Assembly (NCBI RefSeq): GCF_001427905.1 | Contig: NZ_LMEF01000001.1 | Location: forward strand, 394 to 64,393 | Source of the DNA: Flavobacterium sp. Root420 | GTDB taxonomy: Bacteria; Bacteroidota; Bacteroidia; Flavobacteriales; Flavobacteriaceae | Direction of reading: 5' to 3' | Length of the DNA stretch: 64,000 nt | In this document: one piece after another, positions 26,330 through 36,808 of the stretch | Position numbering within the stretch: position 1 is the stretch's first letter | Layout of the letters: every line of letters starts with the position of its first letter | Notes under the pieces: model-generated | Seen by the model: the letters and a program-made list of their open reading frames with translations, nothing else | What the model was told of the DNA's origin: nothing | The model's database searches: none | Position numbers and translations under genes: made by a program

Positions 26330-27769
26330 ATGGGCGGTCTTCGAAAAACAGTTTTTGCAAAAACAAAATACAAAATAAACACATATATTGGAGGCATTGG
26401 TATAGTTTATAATACTCCTTCATTATTAGCAAATAAGTTAGCTATTAACATAAACTCAATTAAAAACTTTAAAGTAACGAATGGTAATATTAGCTGTTCC
26501 ATAATTAATACTTACAACATTCCAAATGACTGTTTTCAAAATTCTGCAGTTGGACTATCGTCTCCTACTTATTATTATGATATTGAGGGTAAAGTAACTA
26601 CAATTAAGGCAAATGCTTTTTATAATTCTCGTAATACTTCAAGATACTATTTTCCTAATGTAACATCAATTGGTGCAACATGTTTTTATAACGCTAATTT
26701 TGGATTTCCAAATATAAATTATCAATATTTTCCAAAAGCAATAGCAATAGGAGCTAATATTACAACTAATGAAGCAATTTGGGCTAATGGTAGAGGTCTA
26801 GTAAAATTATTTATTAACGATTATTTAAAAACCGTAAATAATGGAAATCCGGATCAGGATTTAGTTATCGGAGCTTCGAGTCACGGGGTCAACATTACTT
26901 ATTTGACAGGAAGTGAAAAGACAACTCCAAATTCAATAATAGATGTATCTACCGGGACAGTTTACAGATCTGCCTTACAAATAAACTTTACCCCCCCGTC
27001 AAGTGTATACACAATTTTGATGTACGAAGTCTGGATAGATGGATATTACTATACTGATATAAAAACGAGCGGACAATATATTTATGGTTTAAATGCAAAT
27101 CAAACATATATTATAACATTATATAGCATTGATATTTATGGCAACAGATCGTTTGCCAGCAATTCAGTCCTATCATCGACAAACAATAAGTCAACAATTC
27201 CAATCGATGGTTTGCAGGCTTATTACAAAATGGATGAGACTGAGGGAACTGTCATTAATGATTATTTGAGTATAAATAACGCAACGAACAATGGAGCTAC
27301 TATTAATCAGGCTACATTAGTTGGTTCCGGGTATAGTTTAAATGGTTCCACAAATTATATTAATTTAGGAAATCCAATTGCATTTCAATTCAGTACGGGT
27401 TCATTTGCTTTTTGGGTTAAATCAGGCAACAAACTTGATAATCCGAGACAATTGCTCACTAAATCTGGAGCATACACTTATAATTTGGTATATGGAAATT
27501 TACATGGAGCTAAACAAATTTGTGACGATGAATGGCATTTGGTTGTTTTAAATATAGGCATAGGAACAAATAATAGTCAAAGTTATGTAGATGGAGTGCT
27601 AATCTGGTCTGGAACTATTAATATTTCAAACCAGTCAGGTAACATCATTATAGGGTCATCATCAAATGGTTATGCAGGTCTAATTGATGAAATGGCTGTT
27701 TATAATCGAAAATTAACTCAACAGGAGCAATTATTAATGTGTAATAACAGAAAAGGCTCAACAATTTAA
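26330..27769 (+). CDS. Multidomain adhesin-like protein (BspA-type LRR, Fn3, LamG)
   Basis: From the ATG at 26330 the protein has 479 residues. Residues about 60-170 resemble BspA-type leucine-rich repeats (AFYNSRNTSRYYFPNVTSIGATCF). A fibronectin-III-like segment follows (about 200-285). A LamG/concanavalin-type domain ends the protein (GLQAYYKMDETEGTVINDY through GLIDEMAVYNRKLTQQE), a domain usually used to bind glycans. No signal peptide is seen, which fits a phage fibre tip or a substrate of an unusual secretion route. It is translationally coupled to the tail-fibre-like gene, with a terminator after it. Confidence 0.75.
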   Translation: MGGLRKTVFAKTKYKINTYIGGIGIVYNTPSLLANKLAININSIKNFKVTNGNISCSIINTYNIPNDCFQNSAVGLSSPTYYYDIEGKVTTIKANAFYNSRNTSRYYFPNVTSIGATCFYNANFGFPNINYQYFPKAIAIGANITTNEAIWANGRGLVKLFINDYLKTVNNGNPDQDLVIGASSHGVNITYLTGSEKTTPNSIIDVSTGTVYRSALQINFTPPSSVYTILMYEVWIDGYYYTDIKTSGQYIYGLNANQTYIITLYSIDIYGNRSFASNSVLSSTNNKSTIPIDGLQAYYKMDETEGTVINDYLSINNATNNGATINQATLVGSGYSLNGSTNYINLGNPIAFQFSTGSFAFWVKSGNKLDNPRQLLTKSGAYTYNLVYGNLHGAKQICDDEWHLVVLNIGIGTNNSQSYVDGVLIWSGTINISNQSGNIIIGSSSNGYAGLIDEMAVYNRKLTQQEQLLMCNNRKGSTI

Positions 27770-27844
27770 CTATGTACAAGTAAAATATAATAAGATTCTA
27801 AAAAACATTTTAAATTTTTAAAATATATTCCGATAATTGAATAA

Positions 27845-27886
27845 AATAAAGCCAGAAAAACTTAGATTTTTCTGGCTTTATTTTTA
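27845..27886 (+). terminator. Terminator after the tail-fibre/adhesin pair
   Basis: AATAAAGCCAGAAAA (27845-27859) pairs with TTTTCTGGCTTTATT (27868-27882), followed by more T residues. The 260 bp from here to the next start at 28145 shows nothing else recognisable. Confidence 0.88.
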
Positions 27887-28144
27887 TGATCACGTTTTGG
27901 GTTTCATATACTTTTTTGTAACATTTTACATTAAAAAATACACTAAACAACATAATCAACAACAATATATACCTTAACCTCTGTAATAAATTTTAATTAC
28001 CAATTTTGCATTACTGTCAATCTTGCAAAACTAAAATCATATTATATAAAATAGTATAGCTGTAAAATTGCTTATTTTTATGTTTTATTATTAATCTACT
28101 TGAGATTACAATCCACAATAGTTATAATAATCAAACAGATAAAT

Positions 28145-29203
28145 ATGAGCGACATTGCAAAAAGATTTCCTGAGAATCCACTTTTGATGCCTAAAGATTT
28201 GCAGGCAAGTAGCGAAGAATTACAAATTATAAGTCTTTTAAATCCGGGCGTTTTTGTTTTCGAAGGAAAAACCTGGCTGTTAGTAAGGGTTGCAGAAAGC
28301 ATAGCACAAAAAGAAGGTGTTATCTTTTTTCCTGTGGTAAACGCTTTAGGCAAAATCGAAATTATTGAAATACCGCTTAACGATCCTGATTTAATTGCAA
28401 CTGATGCCAGAGTAATTCAATATAAGGGACTTGATTACTTAACTACACTCTCTCACCTTCGTTTATTGTGCAGCGATGACGGAGTTCATTTTTATACGCC
28501 TGAAGGATTCAATCCGCTTGTAGGTTCTGGAATATTGGAACAATTTGGTATTGAAGACGCCAGAGTAAGTTATATTGAAGATTCTTATTATATCACCTAT
28601 ACAGCAGTTTCATCCAACGGTGTTGGAGTTGGATTGCGTACCACCAAAGACTGGAAAAGTTTTGAAACAAAAGGCATGATATTTCCTCCACATAATAAAG
28701 ATGCTGCCATTTTTGAAGAAAAAATAAACGGCAAATTTTACGCTTTACATCGCCCATCAAGTCCACAGATTGGTGGGAATTATATTTGGCTGGCCGAATC
28801 ACCGGACGGAATTCATTGGGGCAATCATCAATTCCTTGTTGGTACACGAATGGGACTTTGGGACAGTGCCAGAGTTGGTGCAGGTGCAGCTCCAATAAAA
28901 ACAGATAAAGGATGGCTCGAAATCTACCATGGCGCAAACGCTGAACATCAATATTGTCTGGGAGCATTTTTAATGGATCTCGAAGATCCTTCTAAAGTTA
29001 TTGCCCGTACAGTCGAACCTATAATGAGTCCAAAGGAAAATTATGAGCTGAGTGGTTTTTTCGGTTATGTGGTTTTTACCAATGGTCACGTAGTTGAAGG
29101 TGATAAAATTACTATGTATTATGGTGCAGCAGATGAATTTGTCTGTGGAGCCCATTTTTCTATTAAAGAAATCTTAGAAGCTTTAGAATATAATATCTCA
29201 TAA
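28145..29203 (+). CDS. GH130-family glycoside phosphorylase/hydrolase
   Basis: From the ATG at 28145 the protein has 352 residues forming a five-bladed propeller. Family landmarks include NPLLMPKDL at the start, EDARVSYIEDSYYITYTA around the catalytic Asp, KDAAIFEEKINGKFYALHRPS, and GAGAAPIKTDKGWLEIYHGA. GH130 enzymes act on beta-mannosides, most by phosphorolysis. No signal peptide is present, so it acts in the cytosol. It heads a run of stress-type genes; a second, longer GH130 protein lies at 37225. The exact substrate cannot be told. Confidence 0.9.
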   Translation: MSDIAKRFPENPLLMPKDLQASSEELQIISLLNPGVFVFEGKTWLLVRVAESIAQKEGVIFFPVVNALGKIEIIEIPLNDPDLIATDARVIQYKGLDYLTTLSHLRLLCSDDGVHFYTPEGFNPLVGSGILEQFGIEDARVSYIEDSYYITYTAVSSNGVGVGLRTTKDWKSFETKGMIFPPHNKDAAIFEEKINGKFYALHRPSSPQIGGNYIWLAESPDGIHWGNHQFLVGTRMGLWDSARVGAGAAPIKTDKGWLEIYHGANAEHQYCLGAFLMDLEDPSKVIARTVEPIMSPKENYELSGFFGYVVFTNGHVVEGDKITMYYGAADEFVCGAHFSIKEILEALEYNIS

Positions 29204-29298
29204 CAGTTTTACTGACTTTCAAATTTTGTAAATTCTGAAGTTAATTATATAAGTATTTTCCGTATGTATTTGTCAATTTTGATAAAAAACAAATACAA

Positions 29299-29955
29299 AT
29301 GAAAAACTTTTTACGCAACAACGGTTTATGTATCTGCTTTTTAGCACTATTTATAGCGGCGCTCATTGGTCAGATAATTTTTGGTTTTGAAGAACACAAT
29401 AAAGAACTTATAGAGGATGGCAGTACCGCCATAAATCTTTCTGCCTATCTTATTTCAGGGCATTTTATTCAATCTACTTTTGAAAATTGGGAAAGCGAGT
29501 TTCTGCAGATGGCCTTATTTGTTGTATTTACAATATTTTTAATGCAGAAAGGTTCGTCAGAATCGAAAGATCTTGATAAAGATGAAGAAGTGGACAGAGA
29601 ACCCTCACCTACCCGCAAAAATGCGCCATGGTCTGTAAAAAAAGGTGGTTGGATACTTAGCCTTTATAAACATTCCCTCACTATTTCTTTGTTATTGTTA
29701 TTTGTAATTTCTTTTATACTTCATTTTTATGGAAGCTTAAAAGATGAAAATGAGCAGTTAACCTTAAAAGGATTGCCTTTAGAGTCTGCCTCTGATTATA
29801 TTGGGGATTCACGATTTTGGTTTGAATCTTTTCAAAACTGGCAAAGCGAATTTCTCTCTGTTTTTGCCATTATAATGCTTTCTATTTATTTAAGGCAAAT
29901 AGGTTCCTCACAATCCAAACCTGTTGATGCGCCTCATATGGAAACAAGCGAATAG
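29299..29955 (+). CDS. DUF6766-type membrane protein
   Basis: The 218-residue protein has four hydrophobic helices arranged as two similar halves. Each half holds a F-x-N-W-x-S-E-F motif (FENWESEFLQM at about 61-71 and FQNWQSEFLSV at about 176-186) followed by a helix ending in R/K-x-GSS. The halves are joined by a charged, Pro-containing linker. The family has no known function; it often occurs among catalase, YciE/F and stress genes, as here. The internal duplication is directly visible. Confidence 0.8.
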   Translation: MKNFLRNNGLCICFLALFIAALIGQIIFGFEEHNKELIEDGSTAINLSAYLISGHFIQSTFENWESEFLQMALFVVFTIFLMQKGSSESKDLDKDEEVDREPSPTRKNAPWSVKKGGWILSLYKHSLTISLLLLFVISFILHFYGSLKDENEQLTLKGLPLESASDYIGDSRFWFESFQNWQSEFLSVFAIIMLSIYLRQIGSSQSKPVDAPHMETSE

Positions 29956-30014
29956 CGAAACTTCAGAATTTGAATAACTATAAAAGAATCTTTTAAACCT
30001 TTAAATTTATCATT

Positions 30015-32198
30015 ATGCAAACGGTCACACCATGGAGCGCTACAGCTCAGGAAGATATTGAAAATAGTGAATTACTTTTAGAAAGAAAAATTCTTGATTA
30101 TACGTATCAATTTTATAATACAGGCGATTCCTTATGGATTGTTGCACTTCTTCCCAAAAATGGTAAAATAGCTTTTCGTGCAGCTTTTGCAATGAACAGC
30201 TGTTTTGAAATTACAAATCTCTTTGATGATGAAGAAATGATTGTCATTCAATTGAATTCAAAACTTGGAAGTTATGAAGTTCGTGTTGATTTTCCGGACG
30301 CGGCAACTCCTATATTACACTACATTACCACCTTTACAGCAAATACAGCATTGATGATTCCGTTTTGGCCACGAGATATAATGCCGCTTACACAAAATGG
30401 AAGTGTAGAAAATACCACTGGAACAATTCATATGGAGCAATTTGGATCCCGATCCGGGATACTATTTGCAAGCATTACAAAACCAAAGACAGGGTCCTTT
30501 TTTTATTTTCAAAATCTTACATCGTTATCTGAATATTGTGAAGCCACTCAAACGGAATCCAAAAATACAGTTGGAGGAACCTGGCCCGAAATAGGATTTC
30601 AGCTCCCAGCCACTGATAAATTACCACTGCCTTCAGGTAAGCCTTTTACAATATCAGATGCTTATGTAGTACTGGAAACTGAAATAATTAAAGAAACTTC
30701 AGCTGTTTGTGAACACTTTTTAGATAATCTCGTTAAAATATATAAAGTGTTACAACAGCCAAGAATTGAATATCACGATTGGCCAGAGATCGCTCAAAAA
30801 GTTTTAACGGATCTCTATCATAACAAGGGTGCATGGACACAAACAAAGGGGATTCCGTATTTAAATGCTTATTTATGCGATTATGAAACACCTGCTGAAA
30901 GTATGGTCCAGCTTGCTGTATTAGGTCCGTTTAAGGAATATGAAAAATGGACTAGTGAAAAACATCCGCTTTATACTGATTTAATTACCGGATTGCCCGC
31001 TTTTTACGATCCAAAAATTAATTGTATTAATCGATGGCTTCCTGCACTTGCCGACAAACTGGATCAGTCTGAAGAGCAAAAGAAAGAAATGGTAATGGAT
31101 TCCTGGTATTTACATCATCCGTTAATGAATTTGACAAGACTGGCTTTGCATGGAGACAAAACAGCTGAGAAACTGGTATTAGATTCTATTGATTATGTTA
31201 TAAAAGTGGCCCACCATTTTAAATATTCGTGGCCGGTGTTTTATAATATGGAAACGCTCGATATTATTAAAGCAGAAACTGCTCCGGGAAAAGGAGGAGA
31301 AAATGATGTTGCCGGCTCGTACGCCCACTTAATGCTGCTCGTTTATAAGTTAACTAAAGAAAAACGCTATTTTAATGAAGCAGAAAAAGCTGCAAAAAAA
31401 TTAGAAGCACTCGGTGTTGAAGTTTTATACCAGGCCAATAATACCGCCTTTGCAGCCGGAGTGTTATTAGAATTGTATAAAATTACCGGCAAGAAATTAT
31501 ATCTGGATATAAGTTATACCTGCCTTACAGGACTATTTAAAAATATTCAGCTTTATGATTGCAAATACGGCTACGGTAAAAACTACACGAATTTCTTTTC
31601 TATATTCCCGCTTAATGATGCACCCTATACCGCAGCATACGAGGAATTAGAAGTATACGCTGCCTTGTCTGAATATTATATTCAGGCGAAGGATGTCGAT
31701 ATTTTACCGTCAATAAGAACTCTTATTCCAGAGTTCATTAAATATGCCGTTAATAGAATTGCCTATTATTATCCGCCACTACTTCCAAAAGAAATGCTGT
31801 CTGAAGAAGTAAAAACAGGAGAAATACAGGCTGATTTGTGGGTGCCTTTAGAGGATTTATACAATGGCTGGGAAAAAAGCGGACAGGTTGGTCAGGAAGT
31901 GTATGGCGCCGGAATGGCCTTTGGAATTGTACCAAGGCAATACATCAAAATCGATGAAGATTTTCTTCTTTTTATAGATTATCCTATTGCTCAACCTACC
32001 AAAAGAGGAAAATCAGTTACCATAAAAATAGATGGAGATAAGGATATGATTTACAATCTAAAAATCATAAAAACGAAAGATCACAAAATTCAGATGAAAG
32101 TATTTCAGAATAAAGAAGCTCTGACACCATTCAAAAAAAACTTAAAAATACACGAATACAAAATTTCAGGCAAAGGTTCAATTAAAGTACAATGGTAA
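30015..32198 (+). CDS. Large protein with helical-toroid (six-hairpin) domain, function unknown
   Basis: The 727-residue protein lacks a signal peptide. The first 220 residues are beta-rich. Residues about 250-610 are paired helices with HHPLMNLTRLALHGD, KGGENDVAGSYAHLMLLVYKLT and YTAAYEELEVYAALSEYY, resembling the alpha/alpha toroid of glycosidases and polysaccharide lyases. A beta-rich tail (615-727) follows. Conserved acidic catalytic residues of a named GH family could not be identified. It lies between GH130 and SDR genes, 27 bp before the latter, so a role in processing a cytosolic glycan or glycoside is a reasonable inference only. Confidence 0.65.
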   Translation: MQTVTPWSATAQEDIENSELLLERKILDYTYQFYNTGDSLWIVALLPKNGKIAFRAAFAMNSCFEITNLFDDEEMIVIQLNSKLGSYEVRVDFPDAATPILHYITTFTANTALMIPFWPRDIMPLTQNGSVENTTGTIHMEQFGSRSGILFASITKPKTGSFFYFQNLTSLSEYCEATQTESKNTVGGTWPEIGFQLPATDKLPLPSGKPFTISDAYVVLETEIIKETSAVCEHFLDNLVKIYKVLQQPRIEYHDWPEIAQKVLTDLYHNKGAWTQTKGIPYLNAYLCDYETPAESMVQLAVLGPFKEYEKWTSEKHPLYTDLITGLPAFYDPKINCINRWLPALADKLDQSEEQKKEMVMDSWYLHHPLMNLTRLALHGDKTAEKLVLDSIDYVIKVAHHFKYSWPVFYNMETLDIIKAETAPGKGGENDVAGSYAHLMLLVYKLTKEKRYFNEAEKAAKKLEALGVEVLYQANNTAFAAGVLLELYKITGKKLYLDISYTCLTGLFKNIQLYDCKYGYGKNYTNFFSIFPLNDAPYTAAYEELEVYAALSEYYIQAKDVDILPSIRTLIPEFIKYAVNRIAYYYPPLLPKEMLSEEVKTGEIQADLWVPLEDLYNGWEKSGQVGQEVYGAGMAFGIVPRQYIKIDEDFLLFIDYPIAQPTKRGKSVTIKIDGDKDMIYNLKIIKTKDHKIQMKVFQNKEALTPFKKNLKIHEYKISGKGSIKVQW

Positions 32199-32225
32199 TA
32201 GTAATTACAAATAAAAAAACTCATT

Positions 32226-32984
32226 ATGAGACAACTAACCGATTATTTTGGACAAAACATTAAAGACAAACGAATTGTAATAACGGGTGGCACCACTGGA
32301 ATAGGAAAAGCAACCGCTGATTTATTGGTTTCCCTTGGCGGACGCGTGCTTATTTTCGGAAGGGACCATGAAACGTTCAAAAAGTCATTTGATGATATTA
32401 AACAACAATTCCCCGACTGTCAACTTTATGGCACTCCGGCTGATGTAACAAAAAAAGAAGATATCGATGCTATTTTAAAAATAGCTGACGAGCAGCTTGG
32501 TGGCATCGACATTCTGATCAACAATGCAGGTTTAGCGGCTGATGGAGTTACAACAGGTACTTTTGAGGATTGGAAATATGTTATAGATACCAATATTATG
32601 GGGTATCTCGGTTTTTGCAAAGAAGCCGTTTCCAGAATGTCCAATCAAAAATCGGGACATATTATTAATATTGGCTCGATGAGTGCAGAAAGTCGTTCGC
32701 CTAAAAGCACCATTTACGTCGCCACCAAATCTGCCATTCGCGGATTCAGTACTTCGCTTCGTAAAGAAGTAAATCCACTCGGAATCAAAGTTTCCTTAAT
32801 TGAACCGGGTGCCGTAACCAGCGATATGCAACCCGGTACAAGAGAAGAACATCAAAAGAAAATAGATAAACTCGAAATGCTTGAAGCTGATGATATAGCC
32901 ATGAGCATTTTGTTTTGTTTATCGCAACCAAATAGATGTGATATTGTCACGATGCAAATAAGGCCACATCTTCAAAGCATATAA
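32226..32984 (+). CDS. Short-chain dehydrogenase/reductase
   Basis: The 252-residue classical SDR has cofactor motif TGGTTGIG (20-27), NNAG (99-102), Ser151 and the Y164-VAT-K168 catalytic pair. The Asp/Arg near residue 46 (FGRDHE) suggests a preference for NADP. It follows the toroid protein by 27 bp, so the two are probably co-transcribed. Substrate unknown. Confidence 0.92.
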   Translation: MRQLTDYFGQNIKDKRIVITGGTTGIGKATADLLVSLGGRVLIFGRDHETFKKSFDDIKQQFPDCQLYGTPADVTKKEDIDAILKIADEQLGGIDILINNAGLAADGVTTGTFEDWKYVIDTNIMGYLGFCKEAVSRMSNQKSGHIINIGSMSAESRSPKSTIYVATKSAIRGFSTSLRKEVNPLGIKVSLIEPGAVTSDMQPGTREEHQKKIDKLEMLEADDIAMSILFCLSQPNRCDIVTMQIRPHLQSI

Positions 32985-33020
32985 TGGTAATTGTACAACC
33001 TTAAAAAATAATCTTATAAG

Positions 33021-33048
33021 TTGTTCGAAAATACATAAAGTAAATTTG
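33021..33048 (+). promoter_or_regulatory. Candidate promoter of the catalase operon
   Basis: TTG (33021-33023) and TAAATTTG (33041-33048) are 17 bp apart, slightly short of the usual 19-20 bp. They lie about 90 bp before the katE start. Confidence 0.4.
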
Positions 33049-33139
33049 GAATCATTGAATATTAAATCATGCAAATTATTGATATTCAAACGACAGTCTA
33101 TCTAATAACTCCGAAAAATTAAATCAAAATTTACAGTAT

Positions 33140-35281
33140 ATGAAAAATTTCCAAGACGAAAAGCGGCGTGATTTATTGCAAAATAAATCTGATGGAACTA
33201 ACAAATTCCTGACTACTGACCAGGGTGTTCGAATCAATGATGATAATAATTCGCTGAAATCCGGCGAAAGAGGCCCTTCACTACTAGAAGATTTTATACT
33301 AAGAGAAAAAATTACCCATTTTGACCATGAAAGAATTCCGGAAAGAATTGTGCACGCACGTGGTTCAGGAGCTCATGGTTTTTTTGAAGTGACGAATCCG
33401 ATTCCTGAATTAACAAAAGCCGGATTTTTAAAAGAAGCCGGATTAAAAACACCCGTTTTTGTCCGATTTTCAACTGTTGCAGGTTTTAGAGGTTCCACTG
33501 ATCTTGCCAGAGATGTAAGAGGTTTTGCCGTTAAATTTTATACTCAGGAAGGTATTTATGACTTGGTCGGAAATAATATTCCTATATTCTTTATTCAGGA
33601 TGCCTCAAAATTTCCGGATCTCGTTCACGCCGTAAAACCAGAGCCACACAACGAAATACCTCAGGCAGCCTCTGCTCATGATACGTTTTGGGATTTTATT
33701 TCCTTAATGCCGGAATCCATGCACATGATTATGTGGGCCATGTCTGACCGTGCGATCCCTAGAAGTTATAGAATGATGGAAGGTTTTGGAGTACATACTT
33801 TCAGATTAATTAATGAAGCAAATGAATCTACTTTTGTAAAATTTCATTGGAAACCAAAATTAGGAACTCATGCCGTAGTTTGGGATGAAGCCTTGAAAAT
33901 TTCAGGTAAAAATCCTGATTTTCACAGACAGGATTTATGGGAAGCCATTGAAATGGGAAATTTTCCGGAATGGGAATTAGGAGTTCAGATCATTCCACAG
34001 GAAGACGAACACAAATATGAATTTGATTTATTAGATCCTACCAAAATTGTTCCTGAAGAATTGGTACCGGTTAAAATAATCGGCAGAATGGTATTGAACA
34101 AAAATCCGGATAACTTTTTTGCAGAAACAGAACAGGTTGCTTTTCATCCTGGGCATGTAGTACCTGGAATTGATTTCACCAATGATCCATTGCTTCAGGG
34201 AAGATTATTTTCTTACACCGATACACAATTATCAAGACTAGGAAGTCCTAATTTCCATGAAATTCCAATCAACAGAAGCGTTTCGCCAATTCACAATAAC
34301 CAGCGTGATGGCCATATGCGTCAGGAAATCAACAAAGGTCGTGTTAGCTATCATCCAAATTCGCTTGGTGGAGGATGCCCGTTTCAGGCAAAAATTGCAG
34401 AAGGTGGATTTTCAAGTTTTAACGAACGTGTAGATGCTCATAAAGTGCGAGAAAGAAGCGAAAGTTTTGCTGATCATTTTGGTCAGGCAAAATTATTCTT
34501 CAACAGTCAGACACCTACCGAAAAAAGCCATATTGTAAGAGCCTTGCGTTTTGAGCTAGGTAAGGTTGAAACGACTGCGATTAGAGTTAGAATGTTAGGT
34601 CTTTTATCCCAGGTCGATATGCAATTAGCTGAAAGAGTGGCCGAAGGCTTAGGTACTTCAGTTCCTCCTATTCTTGAAACGCCAATAAATAAAGGAGTTT
34701 CCCCGGAAAACGAATTAGGAAATCAGGAACCACGTTCGATAGATTCATCAGTTGCATCTTCTGATGCGCTTTCGATGATCAAAAATCCAACGAATTCCCC
34801 AACAATTGCATCCAGAAAAGTGGCTATAATTTGTGCCGATGGCGTTTCGGCAGCTTCAGTAATGAATATTAAAAATATATTAATAAAAGAAGATGCAAAA
34901 GGATTTGTAATTGCAAAAAATCTAGGATCTGTTCTTACTGACGAAGGTGGTGCAATTCCGGTTGATTTTAGTTTAATAACGACTTCATCTGTGCTTTTTG
35001 ATGCTGTTTATGTTCCACAAAGTTTAGGACTCAACGACCTGGCACAAAATGAAGATGTTCTTGAATTCTTAAATGACGCTTATAAACATTGTAAAGTTAT
35101 TGGTGCCGATGGTGAAGCAATTGGAATATTAAGCGAAACACCATTTGCTTCAAAGCTTAATAATGATGACTCCGGCATTATTTTATACACTGATCCCGCA
35201 ACCGAAGCATTTGCGCTCGACTTCATAAATGCTATGGCAAGCCATCGTATTTGGGAACGTGAAGAAAATTTATACAACTAA
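33140..35281 (+). CDS. katE: Large-subunit catalase (clade 2, KatE/HPII type)
   Basis: The 713-residue monofunctional haem catalase shows the distal active-site signature [17 protein letters not shown] (catalytic His), [22 protein letters not shown], and the proximal haem-ligand region [15 protein letters not shown] with Tyr. About 150 C-terminal residues ([16 protein letters not shown] onward) form the DJ-1/PfpI-like flavodoxin-fold domain found only in large-subunit catalases. It decomposes H2O2 in the cytosol. A ferritin-like YciE/YciF gene follows 18 bp downstream, a common stress pairing. Confidence 0.96.
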   Translation: MKNFQDEKRRDLLQNKSDGTNKFLTTDQGVRINDDNNSLKSGERGPSLLEDFILREKITHFDHERIPERIVHARGSGAHGFFEVTNPIPELTKAGFLKEAGLKTPVFVRFSTVAGFRGSTDLARDVRGFAVKFYTQEGIYDLVGNNIPIFFIQDASKFPDLVHAVKPEPHNEIPQAASAHDTFWDFISLMPESMHMIMWAMSDRAIPRSYRMMEGFGVHTFRLINEANESTFVKFHWKPKLGTHAVVWDEALKISGKNPDFHRQDLWEAIEMGNFPEWELGVQIIPQEDEHKYEFDLLDPTKIVPEELVPVKIIGRMVLNKNPDNFFAETEQVAFHPGHVVPGIDFTNDPLLQGRLFSYTDTQLSRLGSPNFHEIPINRSVSPIHNNQRDGHMRQEINKGRVSYHPNSLGGGCPFQAKIAEGGFSSFNERVDAHKVRERSESFADHFGQAKLFFNSQTPTEKSHIVRALRFELGKVETTAIRVRMLGLLSQVDMQLAERVAEGLGTSVPPILETPINKGVSPENELGNQEPRSIDSSVASSDALSMIKNPTNSPTIASRKVAIICADGVSAASVMNIKNILIKEDAKGFVIAKNLGSVLTDEGGAIPVDFSLITTSSVLFDAVYVPQSLGLNDLAQNEDVLEFLNDAYKHCKVIGADGEAIGILSETPFASKLNNDDSGIILYTDPATEAFALDFINAMASHRIWEREENLYN

Positions 35282-35299
35282 CACTAAAATATAAATCAT

Positions 35300-35872
35300 A
35301 TGAAAAATTCAGATAAACCGACGCCGAGTAAAACTGCCGTCAATAAGAACGGTAAAAACAATTTAGTATCACCTTCTGCGGATGCTGCTTCGGAGTTAAA
35401 AGATTTCTTTATTGACAGTCTTAAAGACATTTACTGGGCAGAAAATGCTCTTGTCAGCGCTTTGCCAAAAATGGCTTCAAATGCTACATCAGCAACACTT
35501 ACGAGTGCTATTTTAGAGCATCTTGCAATAACTGAAAATCAAGTAACGAGATTGGAAAAAGTTTTTGAATTGCTTGGGGAAAGTGTGGAAGGAAAAAAAT
35601 GCGAAGCCATGGCAGGACTTCTTAAAGAAGGAGACAGTATTCTTCAGGAAACGGTGCCGGGAGCGGTACGCGATGCAGGTATCATTGCGGCATCGCAAAA
35701 AATTGAGCACTATGAAATTGCATCGTACGGTACTTTATGTGCCTTTGCAAAAACTCTTGGAGAAAATGATGTTGCAAAATTATTGACACAAACGCTGGCT
35801 GAAGAAAAAGAGGCAGATTGTGTTCTTAATGGCGTGGCGTTAAATAGTGTAAATACTGTGGCGGCAGAATAA
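35300..35872 (+). CDS. YciE/YciF-type ferritin-like protein (DUF892)
   Basis: The 190-residue protein has a disordered N-terminus (to about 30), then the DUF892 four-helix bundle. Typical motifs are LKDFFIDSLKDIYWAENAL at the start, LEHLAITENQVTRLEKVFELLGE with an E-x-x-x-T-x-x-H-like metal pattern, and KIEHYEIASYGTLCAFA. The fold is that of diiron ferritin-like proteins induced in osmotic and oxidative stress. It forms an operon with the upstream catalase, supporting a peroxide/iron-protection role. Confidence 0.92.
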   Translation: MKNSDKPTPSKTAVNKNGKNNLVSPSADAASELKDFFIDSLKDIYWAENALVSALPKMASNATSATLTSAILEHLAITENQVTRLEKVFELLGESVEGKKCEAMAGLLKEGDSILQETVPGAVRDAGIIAASQKIEHYEIASYGTLCAFAKTLGENDVAKLLTQTLAEEKEADCVLNGVALNSVNTVAAE

Positions 35873-35903
35873 TCCGGGACATTTTGTTGTTATTACTTTC
35901 ATT

Positions 35904-35937
35904 AAAAAACATCTGTACAAAAGTGTAGATGTTTTTT
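35904..35937 (+). terminator. Terminator after the catalase operon
   Basis: ACATCT and AGATGT arms, bordered by an A-run and a T-run, form a hairpin with a small internal mismatch 32 bp past the stop codon. Confidence 0.7.
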
Positions 35938-36178
35938 ATTATTCCATCCTTTAATTTTGAAAACCAATTAAAGAGCAACTCATCAACAAAACACATTGAA
36001 ATATCAGCCAATTATCTCAAGGTCAATAAGTATTAAAAAGATCAATAAGATCCAACATGCATAAAACGGCTCTGTTTTTGATAATCAATTCAATATATAG
36101 GCAATAAATAAAAGAATTAAATGTTTATGTTAATAGGTTAAATCTAATATTAACTTGTATTTAAAATAGTAAAAAAGT

Positions 36179-36775
36179 ATGAAAAAGATTTTGTTTTTAG
36201 TTGTAATGATTGGTATTTCACTGCATGGATTTGCACAAGATGAGCTTAAAAGGAAACAGCAATCAATCCAACCTAAAAATTCAGATAATAAAGAAGTTAT
36301 TCCGCCAACCGAAGCTCCTCCAACTGAAGAGCCACTGCCCCTTTCAAAAGAACCTGTTGTTTTGAAAATTAATCCGGAAGAACTTTTCAATAATAATGTT
36401 CTTTATAAAAAAGAAGCCAATGTAGAAGGTGTTTTTTATAGACGAAATGAATATTTAGGAGGATTTGTAACGAAATCTTTTACATCTACAATTCGTTACA
36501 GAGATGCTGCTTTTGTCGACGGAGATAAGATCAAGGTGTATCTGAATGATAAAGTTATAGAGCCACAAGTGCTACTGGATGGCGAATATAAAGGATTCAA
36601 AATAAATTTGGTAAAAGGAATCAACAAAATTGATTTTGAAGCTTTGAATGAAGGTTCTGCTTCACCAAATACAGCTGAATTTCAGGTTTATGATGATAAA
36701 GGTGTTGTAATCGAATCAAGCCAATGGAATGTTGGTACCGGTTACAAAGCAGTTATTATTTTGTATAAAGAATAA
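36179..36775 (+). CDS. Secreted protein of unknown function with proline-rich linker
   Basis: The 198-residue product has a signal peptide ending at HGFAQ (residue 20) and a disordered Lys/Gln/Pro segment up to about 60 (PPTEAPPTEEPLPLSKEP). An all-beta domain follows: VDGDKIKVYLNDKVIEP and KGFKINLVKGINKIDFEALNEGSASPNTAEF look like an immunoglobulin-type sandwich. Similar secreted proteins are common in Flavobacteria. No catalytic motif is seen. It is a single gene with its own terminator. Confidence 0.75.
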   Translation: MKKILFLVVMIGISLHGFAQDELKRKQQSIQPKNSDNKEVIPPTEAPPTEEPLPLSKEPVVLKINPEELFNNNVLYKKEANVEGVFYRRNEYLGGFVTKSFTSTIRYRDAAFVDGDKIKVYLNDKVIEPQVLLDGEYKGFKINLVKGINKIDFEALNEGSASPNTAEFQVYDDKGVVIESSQWNVGTGYKAVIILYKE

Positions 36776-36808
36776 ACTAAAGTTTAATTATTCGTTCAAA
36801 ATTATTTA

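Noticed and set aside
25525..27769. A complete prophage
   Set aside because: Only fibre-like genes are present; no integrase, capsid, portal, terminase or lysis genes and no flanking attachment repeats were seen.
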